The translations under genes were made by a program, and so were the position numbers. Below are positions 18,659 to 30,500 of a stretch of DNA of 64,000 nt, in pieces (positions within the stretch are counted from its first letter, which is position 1; each line of letters opens with the position of its first letter). The notes under the pieces are model-generated. The model ran no database searches and had not been told where the DNA came from. It worked only from the letters and a program-made list of their open reading frames with translations. The stretch comes from Duganella sp. SG902. Its GTDB lineage: Bacteria > Pseudomonadota > Gammaproteobacteria > Burkholderiales > Burkholderiaceae_D. The DNA lies in contig NZ_JABMJK010000003.1 of NCBI RefSeq assembly GCF_013376005.1, forward strand, positions 310,001-374,000, given 5' to 3'.

Positions 18659-20254
18659 TTACTCCTCGGTTGGGGCGGCGGCTTTGGCCTTCGGCGGACG
18701 CGGCGCGCGCGGCGCGGCGGGCTTGCGGGCCGGCTTGGCCTTGGCTGCGGGCGCGGCTTCAGCGACGGGTGCCACATCGGCGGCAGGCGCTTTCGCCGGT
18801 GCGGCGGCGGCCTTCTGCTTGCCCGCATTGGGCTTGCCAGCGCGCGGCTTGCCGGCGGAACGGGTCTTCGCGGGCGCCTGCTCGTCCGGCGCCGTATCCG
18901 CCGAGGCCGCAGCGGCGGCAATCGGCGCGGCGACCGGCGCCTCGGCCGGGGCCGGGCCAGGGGCAGCGGCGGCTTGCGGCGCGGCGGCGGCCTCGGTGGA
19001 TGCCTTGCCTTTTTTCGCCTGTTCCTTCAGCTTGCGCGCTGGCGGCTTGGCGCCGTTCTTTTTCCTGGCCGGCGCGGGGGCGGCGGCTTCGACTGGCAGT
19101 TCGACGGCCGCCTCGAGCACGGTCGCAGCGGTTTCGACTGGCGCGGTTTCCTCGACGGCATCTGCCGGCGCGGGGTCGTACCAGGCGGCGGGCGCCGGTT
19201 GCGCCACGGCGGGTGTGTCATCGACCGGCGCCACGGCGGCGACATCGCCCTCCTCTGGCGCCTGCGCGCCGCGCTGCTGCTGGGCCAGGCGCTGGGCCTG
19301 GCGTTCCGCGAAGCGCTCGGCGGCGGTGCGGCCGCGATTGCGGCTGCGGCGCGATTCCTGCTGGCCGCCTTCCGCGAGCGCGGGGGCCGGGGCGCCGCCT
19401 TCGACAGCGACGGGCGCCTCGCTCACCGGCAGCGGCGTGCCGCTGCCACGGTACACATACGCGCCCGACTTCTCATCGCGGCCGAACTCCAGGTAACCAC
19501 GCGCCTTGCATTCCTCGATCAGGTTGCCGAAGGTGCGGAAGCCATAGTAGGACTCGCTGAAATCCGGCTTGCGGCGCTTGATCGCCTCCTTCAGCACGGA
19601 CGCCCAGATCTTGCCGCTGTCGCCGCGCTCCAGCACCAGGGCCTCGAACGTGTTGACGGCGATCTCGACCGCCTGCGAGCGGCGTTTCTCCATCTCCTCG
19701 CGACGTGCGCGCTCCTCTTCCGGCGTGCGCTTGACCTGCGGCTTGTCGTTGCTGGCCTCGCGGCGCGCGCGGCGGCTCTCGCGCACCAGGTCGTCATAGA
19801 AGATGAACTCGTCGCAGTTGGCCACCAGCAAGTCGGAGGTCGACTGCTTGACGCCCACGCCGATCACCTTCTTGGCGTTCTCGCGCAGCTTGGACACCAG
19901 CGGCGAGAAATCGGAGTCGCCGGAAATAATCACGAAGGTGTCGACGTGCGACTTGGTGTAGCACAGGTCCAGCGCGTCCACCACCATGCGGATGTCGGCG
20001 GAGTTCTTGCCGGACTGGCGCACGTGCGGGATCTCGATCAGCTCGAAATTGGCCTCGTGCATCGACGCCTTGAACGACTTGTAGCGATCCCAGTCGCAAT
20101 AGGCTTTCTTGACCACGATGCTGCCCTTGAGCAGCAGGCGCTCCAGCACCGGCTTGATATCGAACTTGTCGTAGTTAGCGTCACGCACACCGAGCGCCAC
20201 ATTCTCAAAATCGCAGAACAGCGCCATGCTGACGTTTTCGTTGGAAGAAGCCAT
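18659..20254 (-). CDS. NYN-domain ribonuclease-like protein with LOTUS/OST-HTH domain and long Ala/Pro/Lys tail
   Basis: A 531-residue protein. The N-terminal NYN (PIN-like) nuclease domain covers about residues 8-160, with metal-binding-type acids in FCDFEN (D14) and SGDSDFSPL (near 110-118). A basic charged linker leads to an OST-HTH/LOTUS winged helix (about 195-275, ending GRDEKSGAYVYRGSG). The remaining ~250 residues are low-complexity, Ala/Pro/Lys-rich with a highly basic end (KPARKPAAPRAPRPPKAKAA), suggesting RNA or DNA binding. NYN-LOTUS proteins are common in proteobacteria but poorly characterised; RNA cleavage is inferred from the fold. Co-directional and coupled with the MOSC gene. 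Confidence 0.85.
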   Translation of the reverse strand: MASSNENVSMALFCDFENVALGVRDANYDKFDIKPVLERLLLKGSIVVKKAYCDWDRYKSFKASMHEANFELIEIPHVRQSGKNSADIRMVVDALDLCYTKSHVDTFVIISGDSDFSPLVSKLRENAKKVIGVGVKQSTSDLLVANCDEFIFYDDLVRESRRARREASNDKPQVKRTPEEERARREEMEKRRSQAVEIAVNTFEALVLERGDSGKIWASVLKEAIKRRKPDFSESYYGFRTFGNLIEECKARGYLEFGRDEKSGAYVYRGSGTPLPVSEAPVAVEGGAPAPALAEGGQQESRRSRNRGRTAAERFAERQAQRLAQQQRGAQAPEEGDVAAVAPVDDTPAVAQPAPAAWYDPAPADAVEETAPVETAATVLEAAVELPVEAAAPAPARKKNGAKPPARKLKEQAKKGKASTEAAAAPQAAAAPGPAPAEAPVAAPIAAAAASADTAPDEQAPAKTRSAGKPRAGKPNAGKQKAAAAPAKAPAADVAPVAEAAPAAKAKPARKPAAPRAPRPPKAKAAAPTEE

Positions 20255-20371
20255 GAAGAGTATTTTCTAGAGTAGGGGTAAAGCGGGCAATCCGGCGATT
20301 ATACCGCGCCTCACAGCGGAGCTCGCGCGATATACTGGCGCTTGTCCATAATCCATTGACGAGACCGCGTT

Positions 20372-21592
20372 TTGAGCAAATACCTGTTCATCCACCAGAA
20401 CTTCCCCGGACAATTCAAACACCTGGCCCCAGCGCTGGCCGCGCAAGGCCACGACGTGGTCGGGGTCGGCATGAACCAGCCCACTATCCCGACGCCCGGC
20501 GTGCGTTACTTCCGTCACGACATCAACCACGCGGCGCATGGCCCGCGGCCGCCATCGCAGCTGAAGGACTTGTACAGCAAGGTGCTGCGCGGCGAATCCG
20601 CGTCGGCGCGACTGGAGTGGCTGAAGGAACAGGGCTTCGAGCCGGACGTGGTGTTTGTGCATCCCGGCTGGGGCGAGGCCTTGTTCGTGCGCGACATCTT
20701 CCCCAAGGCGCGACTGCTGATCTACGCCGAGTACTATTACGGCGGCGAAGGCGGCGACGCTTTCTTCGACCCGGAATTCTCCCAACCCAGCATGGCCGCG
20801 CTGCAGCGCCTGCGCATCCGCAATACGCATTTGCTGCACGCCATGTCGGTGGCCGACGGCGCGCTGTCGCCCACCGTATTCCAGCGCGACCGCCATCCGG
20901 AATGGTTCCGCGACCGCATCACCGTGATCCACGACGGCATCGACACCCAGCGCTTCCGCCCCGAGCCCAGCGCCTACGTGCAGCTGCAGGCCGCCGGCCT
21001 GACGCTGCGGCCCGGCGACGAGGTGGTGGTGTTCGTGGCGCGCCAGCTGGAGCCGTATCGCGGCTACCACATCTTCATGCGCGCCTTGCCCGAGCTGATG
21101 AAGCGGCGCCCCAACGCGCGCGTGGTGATCGTCGGCGGAGACGGCGTCAGCTACGGCGCCGCGCCGCCGCAAGGCAAGACCTGGAAGCAGATCTTCCTCG
21201 ACGAAGTGAAGGACCAGATCGACATGAAGCGCATCCACTTCGTCGGCAAGGTGCCGCACACGGTGCTGACGCAGCTGATGCAGGTGGCGGCGGTGTACAC
21301 CTACCTGACCTACCCGTTCGTGCTGTCATGGTCGCTGATGGAGGCGATGAGCACCGGCTGCCTGATCGTGGCCTCAAAAACCGCGCCGGTGGAAGAAGTG
21401 ATCGAGCATGGCCGCAACGGCCTGCTGGTCGACTTCTTCGACCCGCAGGCGCTGGCCGCCACCGTGGCCGACGCGCTGGAACGGCGCGCCGGCCTGCAGC
21501 ACCTGCGCGACGCCGCGCGCCAGACCATCCTCGAGCGCTACGACATGCAGCGGCACTGCATGCCGGCGCTGCTGCGTTTCGTGCAGGCTTAA
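20372..21592 (+). CDS. Group 1 (GT4-type) glycosyltransferase
   Basis: A GT-B fold sugar transferase of 406 residues, probably using a nucleotide-sugar donor to build a surface polysaccharide or decorate a protein. The N-terminus MSKYLFIHQNFPGQFKHLAP is the typical first beta strand and glycine loop. The C-terminal Rossmann domain shows FVARQLEPYRG and the donor-binding EX7E-like segment MEAMSTGCLIVASKTAPVEE. The start is an unusual TTG at 20372: an in-frame TGA lies at 20357-20359 and no ATG or GTG is available between it and residue 34. The stop overlaps the stop of the convergent giant RTX gene by 4 bases. It stands alone, without other polysaccharide genes nearby. Acceptor unknown. Confidence 0.87.
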   Translation: MSKYLFIHQNFPGQFKHLAPALAAQGHDVVGVGMNQPTIPTPGVRYFRHDINHAAHGPRPPSQLKDLYSKVLRGESASARLEWLKEQGFEPDVVFVHPGWGEALFVRDIFPKARLLIYAEYYYGGEGGDAFFDPEFSQPSMAALQRLRIRNTHLLHAMSVADGALSPTVFQRDRHPEWFRDRITVIHDGIDTQRFRPEPSAYVQLQAAGLTLRPGDEVVVFVARQLEPYRGYHIFMRALPELMKRRPNARVVIVGGDGVSYGAAPPQGKTWKQIFLDEVKDQIDMKRIHFVGKVPHTVLTQLMQVAAVYTYLTYPFVLSWSLMEAMSTGCLIVASKTAPVEEVIEHGRNGLLVDFFDPQALAATVADALERRAGLQHLRDAARQTILERYDMQRHCMPALLRFVQA

Positions 21593-24500
21593 GCGAACAG
21601 GTAGTCACCCAGCGTGGTGGACGGCGTACCGGCCAGCGTGACCAGCGCCGTCAGCTCGCTGGCCGTCACCACCGCGTCCTTGCCGCTGGAGACGAAGCGG
21701 TACAGGGTGGTGGCGCTGCTGGTCGACACCACGAACAGAGCTGTGTCGCCGGCATCGTACGCGCCGGTCGCGGAACCGATCACCGCCGCTGCGTTGGCGG
21801 TACTGGCCGATACCATCTTCTGCGTGAACAGCATCAGTTCCTCGTCCGTACCGAAGCCGCCTTTGGTGCCGTGTACAGACGCGCCGATGCCGCCATCACC
21901 GACGCCCAGCGCGGCCATGTCAAGCCGGATGTGATCAGTGCCCGAAATAAAATCGGTGATGGTGTCGCTACCTACCAGACTGCTAATTACAAACGTGTCC
22001 GCATCGGTGCCGCCGGTCAGCGTATCGCTGCCGGCACCACCGTCGAGCACATCCTCGCCCGCACCGCCGATCAATTTATTGGCAGCAGCATTGCCGGTGA
22101 TGCCGTTGGCCTGGCTGTTGCCGGTCACGTTGACGGCGATGCCGGCCGCCGACGTGACCACCAGGTCTTCCACAAAGCTATCCATCGCATAAGTGCCTGC
22201 TGCAACCAGGCCCAGCTTGATCAAGTCATGGCCGCCGTTCTCGGCTTCCACGGAACGGTCACCGAGGTTGTCGGCCTGGTAGACATCGTCGCCATCCAGA
22301 CCAGTTATGGTATCCGCACCGGTGCCGCCATCCAGCGTGTCCGCGCCAGCCGTGCCATGCAGGCTGTCGTTGCCGGGGCTGGCGATGTTGTCCTGCACTT
22401 GCTCCAGCGACTGCTTGTCCGCACCAAAATAGAAAAACTCCACGCCGCGCACCGTGAGGATCTGGCCGTCGCTGCCGGTCAGCACGGTATCGTTGGCAGT
22501 GCGGGTGACGGTGTAGCTGTCGCGCGCATTGAGTCCAAACAGGGAATCGGTGCCGGTGCCGCCATCGACCGTGTCGTTGCCGCCATTGCTCTCGATCCGC
22601 TCGTCGCCAGCGCCGCCGATCAGCTTGTCGTTGCCGCCGGCGCCGACCAGCGTGTCATTGCCGGCGCCGCCGTTGAGCATGGCGCCACTGCTACTGCCGG
22701 CAAACAGGCGATTGTTGCCGTCGTTGCCGGTGCCGCTGAAAGCGGCGCTGCCATTGAACACCATGTCCTCGATATTCGCCGCCAGTGCGTAGGAGGCCGC
22801 CGCCACGAATACCGTGTCGTAGCCTTCGTTGGCGCTTTCCTTGATCACATCGCCGCTCTCGGCGACCGAGTACTCGTCGTCGCCGCTGCCGCCGATCAGC
22901 GTATCGTTGCCGCCACCGCCGTTGAGCGTGTCGTTGCCGATGCCACCGCTCAGGCTGTTGGCGGCGTCATTACCCGACATGTAGTTGTTGAGTTCGTTGC
23001 CGATGACATTGACCGCCACCGTGGAAGTCGTGCTTACAAAGGCGTACTCGACATTGGCAGCCAGGGTGTACATGCCGGCCGTGCTGAAGTCCAGTTTGAC
23101 GCTGTCGGTGCCGCCGCCTGGCAGTTCCACCACCACGTCGCCCGGTTCCGAGAGGACGTAGGTATCGTCACCCGCGCCGCCGACCATGGTGTCTCTGCCG
23201 GGCCCACCGTCGAGCCAGTCGTTGCCGTTGGTGCCGACGATGCTGTCGCCACCGGCGCTGACGCTGTTCTGCAACACCTGGTCCAGCTTCATCGTGGTGC
23301 CGGCAAAGTCGAACCACTGCACATTGCGCGCCAATACGGTCGCGCCGCTGTAGTGGGTCAGCTGGACGTCGGTGGAGTTGACGCGCAGGACGGTGTAGTT
23401 GCTGAAGTCATCCAGCAGCGCCAGCAGGTTGTTGCCGGCGCCGCCGTCCACCGTGTCCTTGCCCAAGCTGGCCTCGAAGCGGTCGTCACCACGACCGCCG
23501 ACCAAACTGTCGTTGCCCTTGCCGCCGATCAGATAGTCATCACCGTCGCCGCCGTCGAGCTTGGAACCGCCGTTGCCGGCCACCATCAGGTTGGCCAGCG
23601 TGCTGCCCGTGCCGGTGAACATCCCGGCGCCAAAGGCGAACACGGCTTCCACGTTGGCCGTCAAGGTGTAGCTGGACAGCGTGGTCGACACCATGTCGAA
23701 GCCCTCGCCCGCCTGCTCGACCACCACATCGCCGGCATCGCTGACGACGTAGACATCTTCGCCCAGGCCGCCGATCAGCTTGTCGGCGCCGGCGCCACCA
23801 TCCAGCGTGTCGTTACCGTCGCCGCCAGTCAACGTGTTGGCGGCAGCGTTCCCGAACAGCATATTGGCCAGACCGTTGCCGGTGAGGTTGACAGCTACAG
23901 ACGCCGCGCCAGCGACGACAGCATCTTCGACATTGTCTGTCAGCACGTAGGTGCCGGCGCTGGTCAGCGCCACCCGCACTGTGTCCGTGCCCTCGTTTTC
24001 GTTCTCGATGATGACGGTGGCCTTGTCGGTCAGCAAATAAGTGTCGTTGCCGCTGGCGCCTTCCAGCGTATCGGCGCCGCCCAGGCCGTTCATGGTTTCA
24101 TTGGCCGAGGTGCCATACAGGTGTTCATTGCCGGCGCTTGGCAGGTTGAACTGCAAATCTTCGATTTTCGCGGTCCAGTCGCTGAACTGCACTTCCTCGA
24201 CATCGCGCAGCGTCACCGCATTGCCCGCGTGATCGGTCAGCACGGTTTCCGTGGCGCTGGTACGCGTGACCGTCACCTGGTCGCGTTTCACCCAGTGCAT
24301 GTAGGCTGTGTCCTGGCCGCTGCCGCCGTCGAGGGTGTCGTTGCCACCGAGGCCGGACAGCACGTCGTTGCCGGCGCCGCCCATCAGGCTGTCATTGCCA
24401 GTGCCGCCCCTGACGTCGTCGTAGCCGTCGCCGCCGTCCAGCTTGTTGCCGTTATTGCCACCCTTGATCAGATTGCTCAAGGCGTTGCCGGTGCCAGTGA

Positions 24501-27500
24501 AAGCGCCTTTGCCGGTGTAGGTCAGCGCTTCGACGTTGGCGGTCAGCGTGTAGCTGGCCAGCGTGGTTTCCACGCTGTCGTAGCCTTCCTCCAGCAACTC
24601 GGTGACCAGGTCGGCATCGTTGAGGATGTAGAGATCGTCGCCGGTGCCGCCCAGCAGCTTGTCGCTGCCGGCGCCGCCGTCCAGGGTGTCGTAACCGGCG
24701 CCGCCGGTCAGCGTATTGGCGGCGGCATTGCCGCGCAGGCGGTTGCCGTCGTCGTTGCCGGTCAGATTGATGGCGGCGGACGAAGCCACGATGGCGTTCT
24801 CGACGTACTGATCCAGCTTGTAGGTGGCGGCGGTGGCCAGCGCCACCAGCACCGTGTCGTCGCCGCCGTTCACTTCTTCTTCAACGACGTCGCCAATATT
24901 ATCGACATAGTAGTTATCATCACCTTCGAGGCCACGCATGGTGTCGGCCCCCTGCAAGCCATCCAGCTGGTCCTTGCCACTGGTGCCAATCAGCATGTCG
25001 CTACCGATGCTGGGCACATTGACCAGCACATTGTCGATCACGTCCAGGCCATCGGCAAACGCCAGCCACTCGACGTTGCGCAGGGTGAGCGTATTGCCGG
25101 CCTTGTCGATGAGCACCGCGTCAACCGCATTTGGACGCTTCACGGTGTAGTCGGCGTGGTTGCCCAGCCCTTCCAGAGTGTCGTAGCCGGCGCCGCCATC
25201 GATGGTGTCCTTACCGCTGCCGGCGGCAAAGAGGTCGTCGCCAGTACCGCCGAGCAGGCTGTCGCTGCCATTGCCGCCGTACAGCGTGTCGTTACCGGCG
25301 GCGCCGTCCAGTTTGGCCCCTCCGTTGCCGCCGCGGATGACGTTGTCGAGCACGTTTCCGGCGCCGGTAAAGGCAGCGTTGCCGATGTATTCAAGCTCTT
25401 CTACATTGGCGCTCAGGCTGTAGCTGGCGGCCATGGCCTGCACCGTGTCGTGGCCTTCGTCCAGCAGCTCGGTGACGGCGTCGCCGGCATCGCTTACCAC
25501 GAACAGATCGTCACCGTCACCGCCGATCAGCTTGTCCACGCCGGCGCCGCCGTCCAGCGTGTCGTCGCCGCCGCCGCCGTTCAGCGTATTGGCGGCCGCA
25601 TTACCAATGATGTGGTTGTCCCAGCCGTTGCCATTGATATTCACCGCCACCGCCGCGCCGGCCGTGACCGTGGCATGTTCCACAAAGGAAATGAGGCTGA
25701 AGGTGCCGGCCGCCGCCAGGGCCACCTGCACCGTGTCGATGCCGCCACCGCTCTCCTCCACCACCTCGTCGCCAAGATTGTCGACCACGTAGGTATCATT
25801 GCCCTTGCCGCCGACCATGGAATCCGCGCCAGCCAGGCCGTTCAGTGCATCGTTGCCGTCGCCGCCGAGCAGCGTGTCGTTGTACGCGCTGGTGACGTTG
25901 AACAGCAACTCGTACATCGACTTGCTGGTGTCGGCAAAGGCAAACACCTCCACGTTGCGCGCGCTGACCGAATTGCCGGCCTTGTCGGTCAACAGGATGT
26001 CGGTCGCGCTGGCGCGGCTGACCGTGTAGTCGGCGAGTTTGCCGCCGAGCTGGAGCACGTCATTGTCGGCGCCGCCGTCCACCGTGTCCTTGCCGCCACC
26101 GCCGTTGAGCGTGTCCGCGCCGGCGGCGCCGCTCAGGCTGTCGTTACCCAGCCCCCCGGTGACGAGATTATTCAGTTCATTGCCGCCGCCGACGAAATTG
26201 CCGGTGCCGGCATAGCCGAGATTCTCGACGTTATTGCCCAGCACATAGGACGTCAGCACAGTGCGTACCGTATCGCGGCCCTCCGGCGCGAGCTCGATGA
26301 GCTTATCGCCGCTGTTGTCGACGTAGTAGGTGTCGTCGTCCTCGCCGCCCGCCAGCGTGTCAGCGCCTGCGCCGCCGTCCAGCGTATCGTTGCCCCTGCC
26401 GCCGCTCAAGGCGTTGGCGGCGGCATTGCCCGCCAGGAAGTTATCCTGCCAGGTGCCGACCACGTTGACGGCCACTGCGCTGGCTGCCGTCACCGTGGCA
26501 TTCTCCACAAAATTGGTGAGCTGGTAAGTGCCGGCGGCAGTGAACGCGACTTGCACCAGATCCTTGCCGGTGTGGTAGGCCTCTTCCACCACGAAATCGG
26601 CCGCGTTGTCGACCACGTAGGTGTCGGCGCCATCGCCGCCGGTCATGGTGTCGGCGCCCTGCAGGCCATCGAGCTTGTCGTCGCCGGCGCCGCCCCACAG
26701 GCTGTCATTGCCGCTACTGGCGATGTTGTATTGCAATTCGTTCAGCGTTTTCTCGGCGTCGGCAAAAATGAACTTCTCCACATTGCGCACCGTGATCTGG
26801 ATGCCAGCCTTGTCGGTCAACACGGTGTCGACGCCATTCGGGCGGCTGACCGTGTAGTCCGCCAGCTTGCCCAGTCCCCGCAGCACATCGCTGTCGGCAC
26901 CGCCATCAATGCTGTCCTTGCCGCCGCCACCCACCAGCGTATCGTTACCGGCGCCACCTTGCAGGCTATCCGCAGTGGTGCCGCCGGTGAGCAGGTCATC
27001 GCCAGCGCCACCGTCCAGCTTGCTGCCGCCGTTGCCGCCGCTGATGGTGTTGTCTTGCCCATTGCCGGTGCCGGTGAAGGCCGCCGCGCCGGTGTAGGTG
27101 AGGACTTCGATATTGTCAGTGAGCGTGTAGCTGGACAGCGAGGTGAGCACCGTGTCCCAGCCATCATACGCGACCTCGGCCACCACATCGCCGCTGTCGT
27201 TGATGAGGTAGAGGTCGTTGCCGCCGCCGCCGAGCAGCTGGTCGGCGCCGGCTCCGCCATCGAGCGTGTCATTGCCATCGCCGCCAAACAGCTTGTTGGC
27301 GGCAGCGTTGCCGGTGAGGACATTATCCAGTTCATTGCCGTTCAGGTTGACCGCCGCGGCCGAGGTGATGCGGGCGTACTCCACATTGGCGCCCAGCCAG
27401 TAGGACGCGGCGGCAGTGAATGCCACCTGCACCGTGTCCATGCCTTCGTCCTTCAACTCGATGAGCGTGTCATCGGCGCCGTCGATCACGTAGGTATCGT

Positions 27501-30500
27501 CGCCCTTGCCGCCGCTCAGGGTGTCGGTGCCGGTCCCGCCGTTGAGCGTATCGGCGCCGTCGCCGCCGTGCAGCTTATCGTTGCCGGCGCTGGCGGCGTT
27601 GTCCTGCACCGCATCCAGCGTTTTCTCCACCCCGGCGAACACGAATTTTTCCACGCCACGCACGGTGAGCACATTGCCGGCCTTGTCGGTCAGCACGGTG
27701 ACGGTGGCGTCCGGACGCTTGACGGTGTAATCGGTAAACGCCGCCAGGCCTTGCAACACATCGATGCCGTCGCCGCCATCGATGCTGTCCTTGCCGGCGC
27801 CGGCAACGAGGGTGTCATCGCCGGCGCCACCGGCAAGGCTGTCGTTGCCGGCGCCGCCGATCAGGCTGTCATTGCCGGCGCCGCCATCCAGCTTGTCACC
27901 GCCATCGCCGCCGGTGATAACGTTGTCCAGCGCGTTGCCGGTGCCGGTGAAGAGGTCCTTGCCGCTGTATGCCAGGTTTTCCAGATTGGCCGTGAGCGCA
28001 TAGCTGTTCAACGATGTCTTCACCGTATCCGTGCCTTGCCCAGCTTGTTCCACAACCACATCACCGACCGCATCGACCCAATAGAAATCGTTGCCGCTGC
28101 CACCTGTCAGCGTATCGCTGCCAGCGCCGCCATTCAATGTGTCGTTGCCACTGCCCCCCTCGAGGCGATTATTGAGCGCATTGCCTCGGCCATAGAAATT
28201 GTCAGTACCCAGGTACCGCAAATTTTCAAAATTGTCCGGAAGACCGACGCTGGTGCCGATAGTCTCCACCAGGTCAATGCCTCCCCCCGCCGCTTCTTCG
28301 AGATAGGCCACGCCCGACAGCAATCGATAAACGTCATCGCCGCTGCCTCCGTTCAAGTGATTGATTTTGCCGTCGCCGACCAGGGTATCGTTCCCGGCGC
28401 CTCCAAGCAGGGTGGCATCGGCGCCGTCATTCTGCAACAGGTTGTTACCCGCGCTGCCCGTCAATTGGCCAGACGAGTACATGCGGCCATTCTCGATATT
28501 TGCCGGCAGCGTGTAATAGGTAGTGGCGCCATAATTCAGCACGACGGTATCGATGCCCTCCCCCTGCTTCTCCACCAGCACCGTGCCGTCTTCACGCAAC
28601 CAGTATTCGTCATTGCCGGCGCCACCGACCAGCGTGCTGCCCTGGTCACTGCTACCGAACAGCGTATCGTCGCCCGCACCGCCATCAATTGAATCCCTTC
28701 CCACGGAAAAACCAGATAAATGGTCATCGCCCGGACTGCCGTAGATCGTGTCGTTCCCGTAGCTGGGAAGGCTGCTGGCGCCAAAAAAATTGGCGCCGGT
28801 GAGCTGGCCAACCTTGAGGTTCTTCAGCACAGCAAAAGTGGTCCAGCCGTAGGCATTGCCCGCCGCACCGTCGAGATCTTTTTGCACCAGGGTATCGGCG
28901 CCGCTCTGTACCAGGCGCAAATACCCTTGCGCCACCATATCACCACCCTTGAATTGACCCAAGCTGGCACTCGTCGCCAGGATCGACGACAAATCAATGC
29001 GGTCACCGCCAGCCCCGCCCTGGAAGTCGGCAACGGTAAACGTCCCCGCCGTGCTCAAAGGTTTGAAGACATCGCTACCGGCACCACCGACAATTCCCAG
29101 CTGGCCATTTTTCCCGATCCAGTCACTGATCTCAAAGGTATCATTGCCATCACCGCCATCTGCCAGGCCGCTGCCGCCGCCCACAGAAATGCGGATCAGG
29201 TCCTGGCCATCGCCGCCCAACACGGTATCGTTGCCCGTGCCTGCATCCAGCGTGTCGTTGCCAGCCCCGCCCACTAGCGAGTCGTTGCCATCGCCGTAAC
29301 CGCCGTCCAACTGGTCATTATTATCGCTGCCCAGGATGGTGTCATCCCCCGTGCCGCCATCGGCCGCTAGCCACTTGGCCTGGCGGCCATCGATCCAGTC
29401 ATTGCCACCGTCGCCTCGCAACGAATCCGTGCCCGCGCTGCCGACGATGGTGTCGTCATAGTAGCCGCCCGTGACAGTGGCGCCGCTCAAGCTTTGGCCG
29501 GGAACGCTGGCGCCGTCGGGCGAGAGCGCGTCGACAAAGTTGTCGGCCGTCACGCTGCTGAGCTTGGTATTTTTCAGGATGGCCCAGGTCCTGTAACCAT
29601 AGGCGCGACCTGCGGAGCCATCGACATCATATTGCAGCAGGGTGTCGCTACCCTGCTGTACCAGCCGCAAGTAACCGCTGGTAAATGGGTTGCCGCCACT
29701 ATAGGCGCCATAGAAAACGCTATAGTTTTGCAGTGCGCCGACGTCAAAACGGTCGCCGCCCACACCGCCGCTAAAGTCCGTGATGGTGAATGCGCCACGG
29801 AAGCCGGTCAGACTGCTGGCGTAGGTATCGACTCCAGCGCCACCCGCGATTTCCAGCGCGCTGGTGCTGTCCAGGAAGTCATACATGCCAATGACAAACC
29901 TATCATCACCCGCACCACCATCGACGTGCGCGCTATACCTACCGTTGGCGCGCGCACCTGCAGTGAGGTCGAAGTAATCGTCGCCACCGCCGCCCAGCAG
30001 CGTGTCGTTGCGGTAAACACCGCCGCGGATTACGTCGTTGCCGTCGCCTGCATCGACTACATTATCGCCATCGCCGGCATCCAGCGTATCATTCCCGGCG
30101 CCCCCCAGCAGCATGTCCTTACCTTCGCCGCCGTCCAAAGAGTCCGCCCCGCTGCCGCCGTCCAATTGATCGTTGCCGTCACCGCCAATCAGGACGTCAC
30201 GGCCATCGCCGCCAATCAGCGTGTCATTACCGCTGCCACCATCGATCTGATCGCCGACGCGCGCATCGTCCTGGTTGCCGCCGGTGATGCTATCGTCGCC
30301 ATCACGTCCATACAAGATGGCGGCGCTGTTGCCACCGATGATCGTATCGTTCAGCAGGCCGCCCACCTGAACGTGACTGCCGCTGTCGGCATTGAGCAGT
30401 TGCGCCTGCAAGATGCTGCCATCCGGCGCAATAGCCCCCGCAAAGTTATCGGCAGTCAAGGCACTAGCCGAGACCCCCTTCAAGACGAAAATTGTCTGGA

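Noticed and set aside
21960..28140. Cluster of several separate small calcium-binding genes
   Set aside because: The minus-strand frame is open without interruption for 3207 codons, and the module spacing is in phase throughout.
20356..28692. Plus-strand open frame of 2778 codons opposite the RTX gene
   Set aside because: It overlaps the glycosyltransferase in another frame and runs antisense to the RTX repeats. The repeat codons leave that frame free of stops. Its composition (Val/Ala/Gly/Ile repeats) mirrors the RTX modules and shows no domain.
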